From positions 28,962,101 through 29,026,100 of the forward strand of contig NC_044916.1 in assembly GCF_003576645.1 (NCBI RefSeq): DNA of 64,000 bases. Reading direction: 5' to 3'. Source of the DNA: Ipomoea triloba (taxonomy: Eukaryota > Streptophyta > Magnoliopsida > Solanales > Convolvulaceae). The number at the start of each line of letters is the position of its first letter. Position 1 is the first letter of the stretch. Made by a program: the position numbers and the translations under genes. The notes below the pieces were generated by a model that saw only the letters and a list, made by a program, of their open reading frames with translations, was not told where the DNA came from and ran no database searches. Below are positions 63,541-64,000 of the stretch, piece by piece.

Positions 63541-64000
63541 ATACTTGTTTTCAAAAAAAAAAAAAAAAAGTTTAAAACCATACACAATGTTGTGTCTTTT
63601 GTTAAGCGAAAAGCGAATCATACTATCTATTCGATAGCTAAGGAGTCGATTCTCAGCGTGTTTGTAGACAATGGATTTCATTTCCCCTGACTTTTATTTC
63701 ATATTCCTTGTATTCGGATTTTAATTAAGCAATATACTATCTTTTCTCTCAAAAAATGTTTAACCTATAGACAAATTAAACCAACATTATATTGCATGTT
63801 TGTTTGTTTCTATACTACTGAAATTGTGGATGGAGAATGTAGCATTGGTGTTTATATTGTTGCCTAACTAAACCTTAGCTAGCTTTCTAATTAATATTGA
63901 AAATAATTTAAGTTTGTTTCATTCATCAAGTTAACAAATTTAACCTGTTACGTTGTTTCCCTTCATAGGAAATTCCTTCGTACACAGAATCAGAGAGAAG

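Overview
This window is nuclear DNA from a flowering plant, most likely a eudicot and possibly an asterid; the species cannot be fixed from sequence alone. The signs are intron-rich genes with GT-AG splicing, a nuclear-encoded plastid Clp protease subunit, plant-only gene families (BURP, organ-specific S2/P4, CLE, RADIALIS-like SANT), AT-rich intergenic DNA and many plant-type MITEs and SINEs. No prokaryotic, organellar or viral gene block was seen.

Layout: 1-14116 (minus) is almost all of a phosphatidylinositol 4-kinase alpha gene. I resolved 24 exons, giving an uninterrupted 1886-codon reading frame that runs off the left edge inside the kinase domain. 15582-18531 (minus) is CLPP6, nine exons, with its catalytic triad intact and a first intron that appears to use a GC donor. 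20739-21563 (minus) is a single-exon BURP-domain protein of the USPL1/BNM2 type. In Arabidopsis, USPL1 and PI4K alpha 1 are near neighbours, so this end looks like a conserved block.

From about 22 kb onward the DNA is mostly intergenic, with four small-gene loci. These are a two-exon organ-specific S2/P4-like secreted protein (32612-33014, plus), a CLE peptide precursor (41606-41821, plus), and a RADIALIS-like SANT protein that appears twice (48069-48344 and 49495-49770, minus). The second RADIALIS-like copy sits in a 1425-bp block identical to the first and separated from it by a single N, so it is almost certainly an assembly artefact. A second artefact of the same kind lies at 25172-26260. 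At 60.4-63.5 kb there are three diverged tandem copies of a sequence whose short opening exon faintly resembles the start of a REM-type B3 domain.

The rest is repeat-driven. It includes Mutator-like MITEs with 9-bp target duplications, Stowaway and Tourist MITEs, and a GCCTAGGCGC-rich hAT-like pair with 8-bp duplications. There are also tRNA-derived SINEs, a TRIM-like LTR remnant, several elements built around internal minisatellites, and tandem arrays with periods of about 129, 244, 168 and 113 bp. The genes do not form a pathway: they are independent loci for plasma-membrane phosphoinositide synthesis, plastid proteolysis, cell-wall or secreted proteins, peptide signalling and a MYB-type regulator. 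I found no clearly undescribed biological system. The most useful results are the two assembly duplications, the GC-AG intron, the tandem B3-like remnant and the minisatellite-cored elements.
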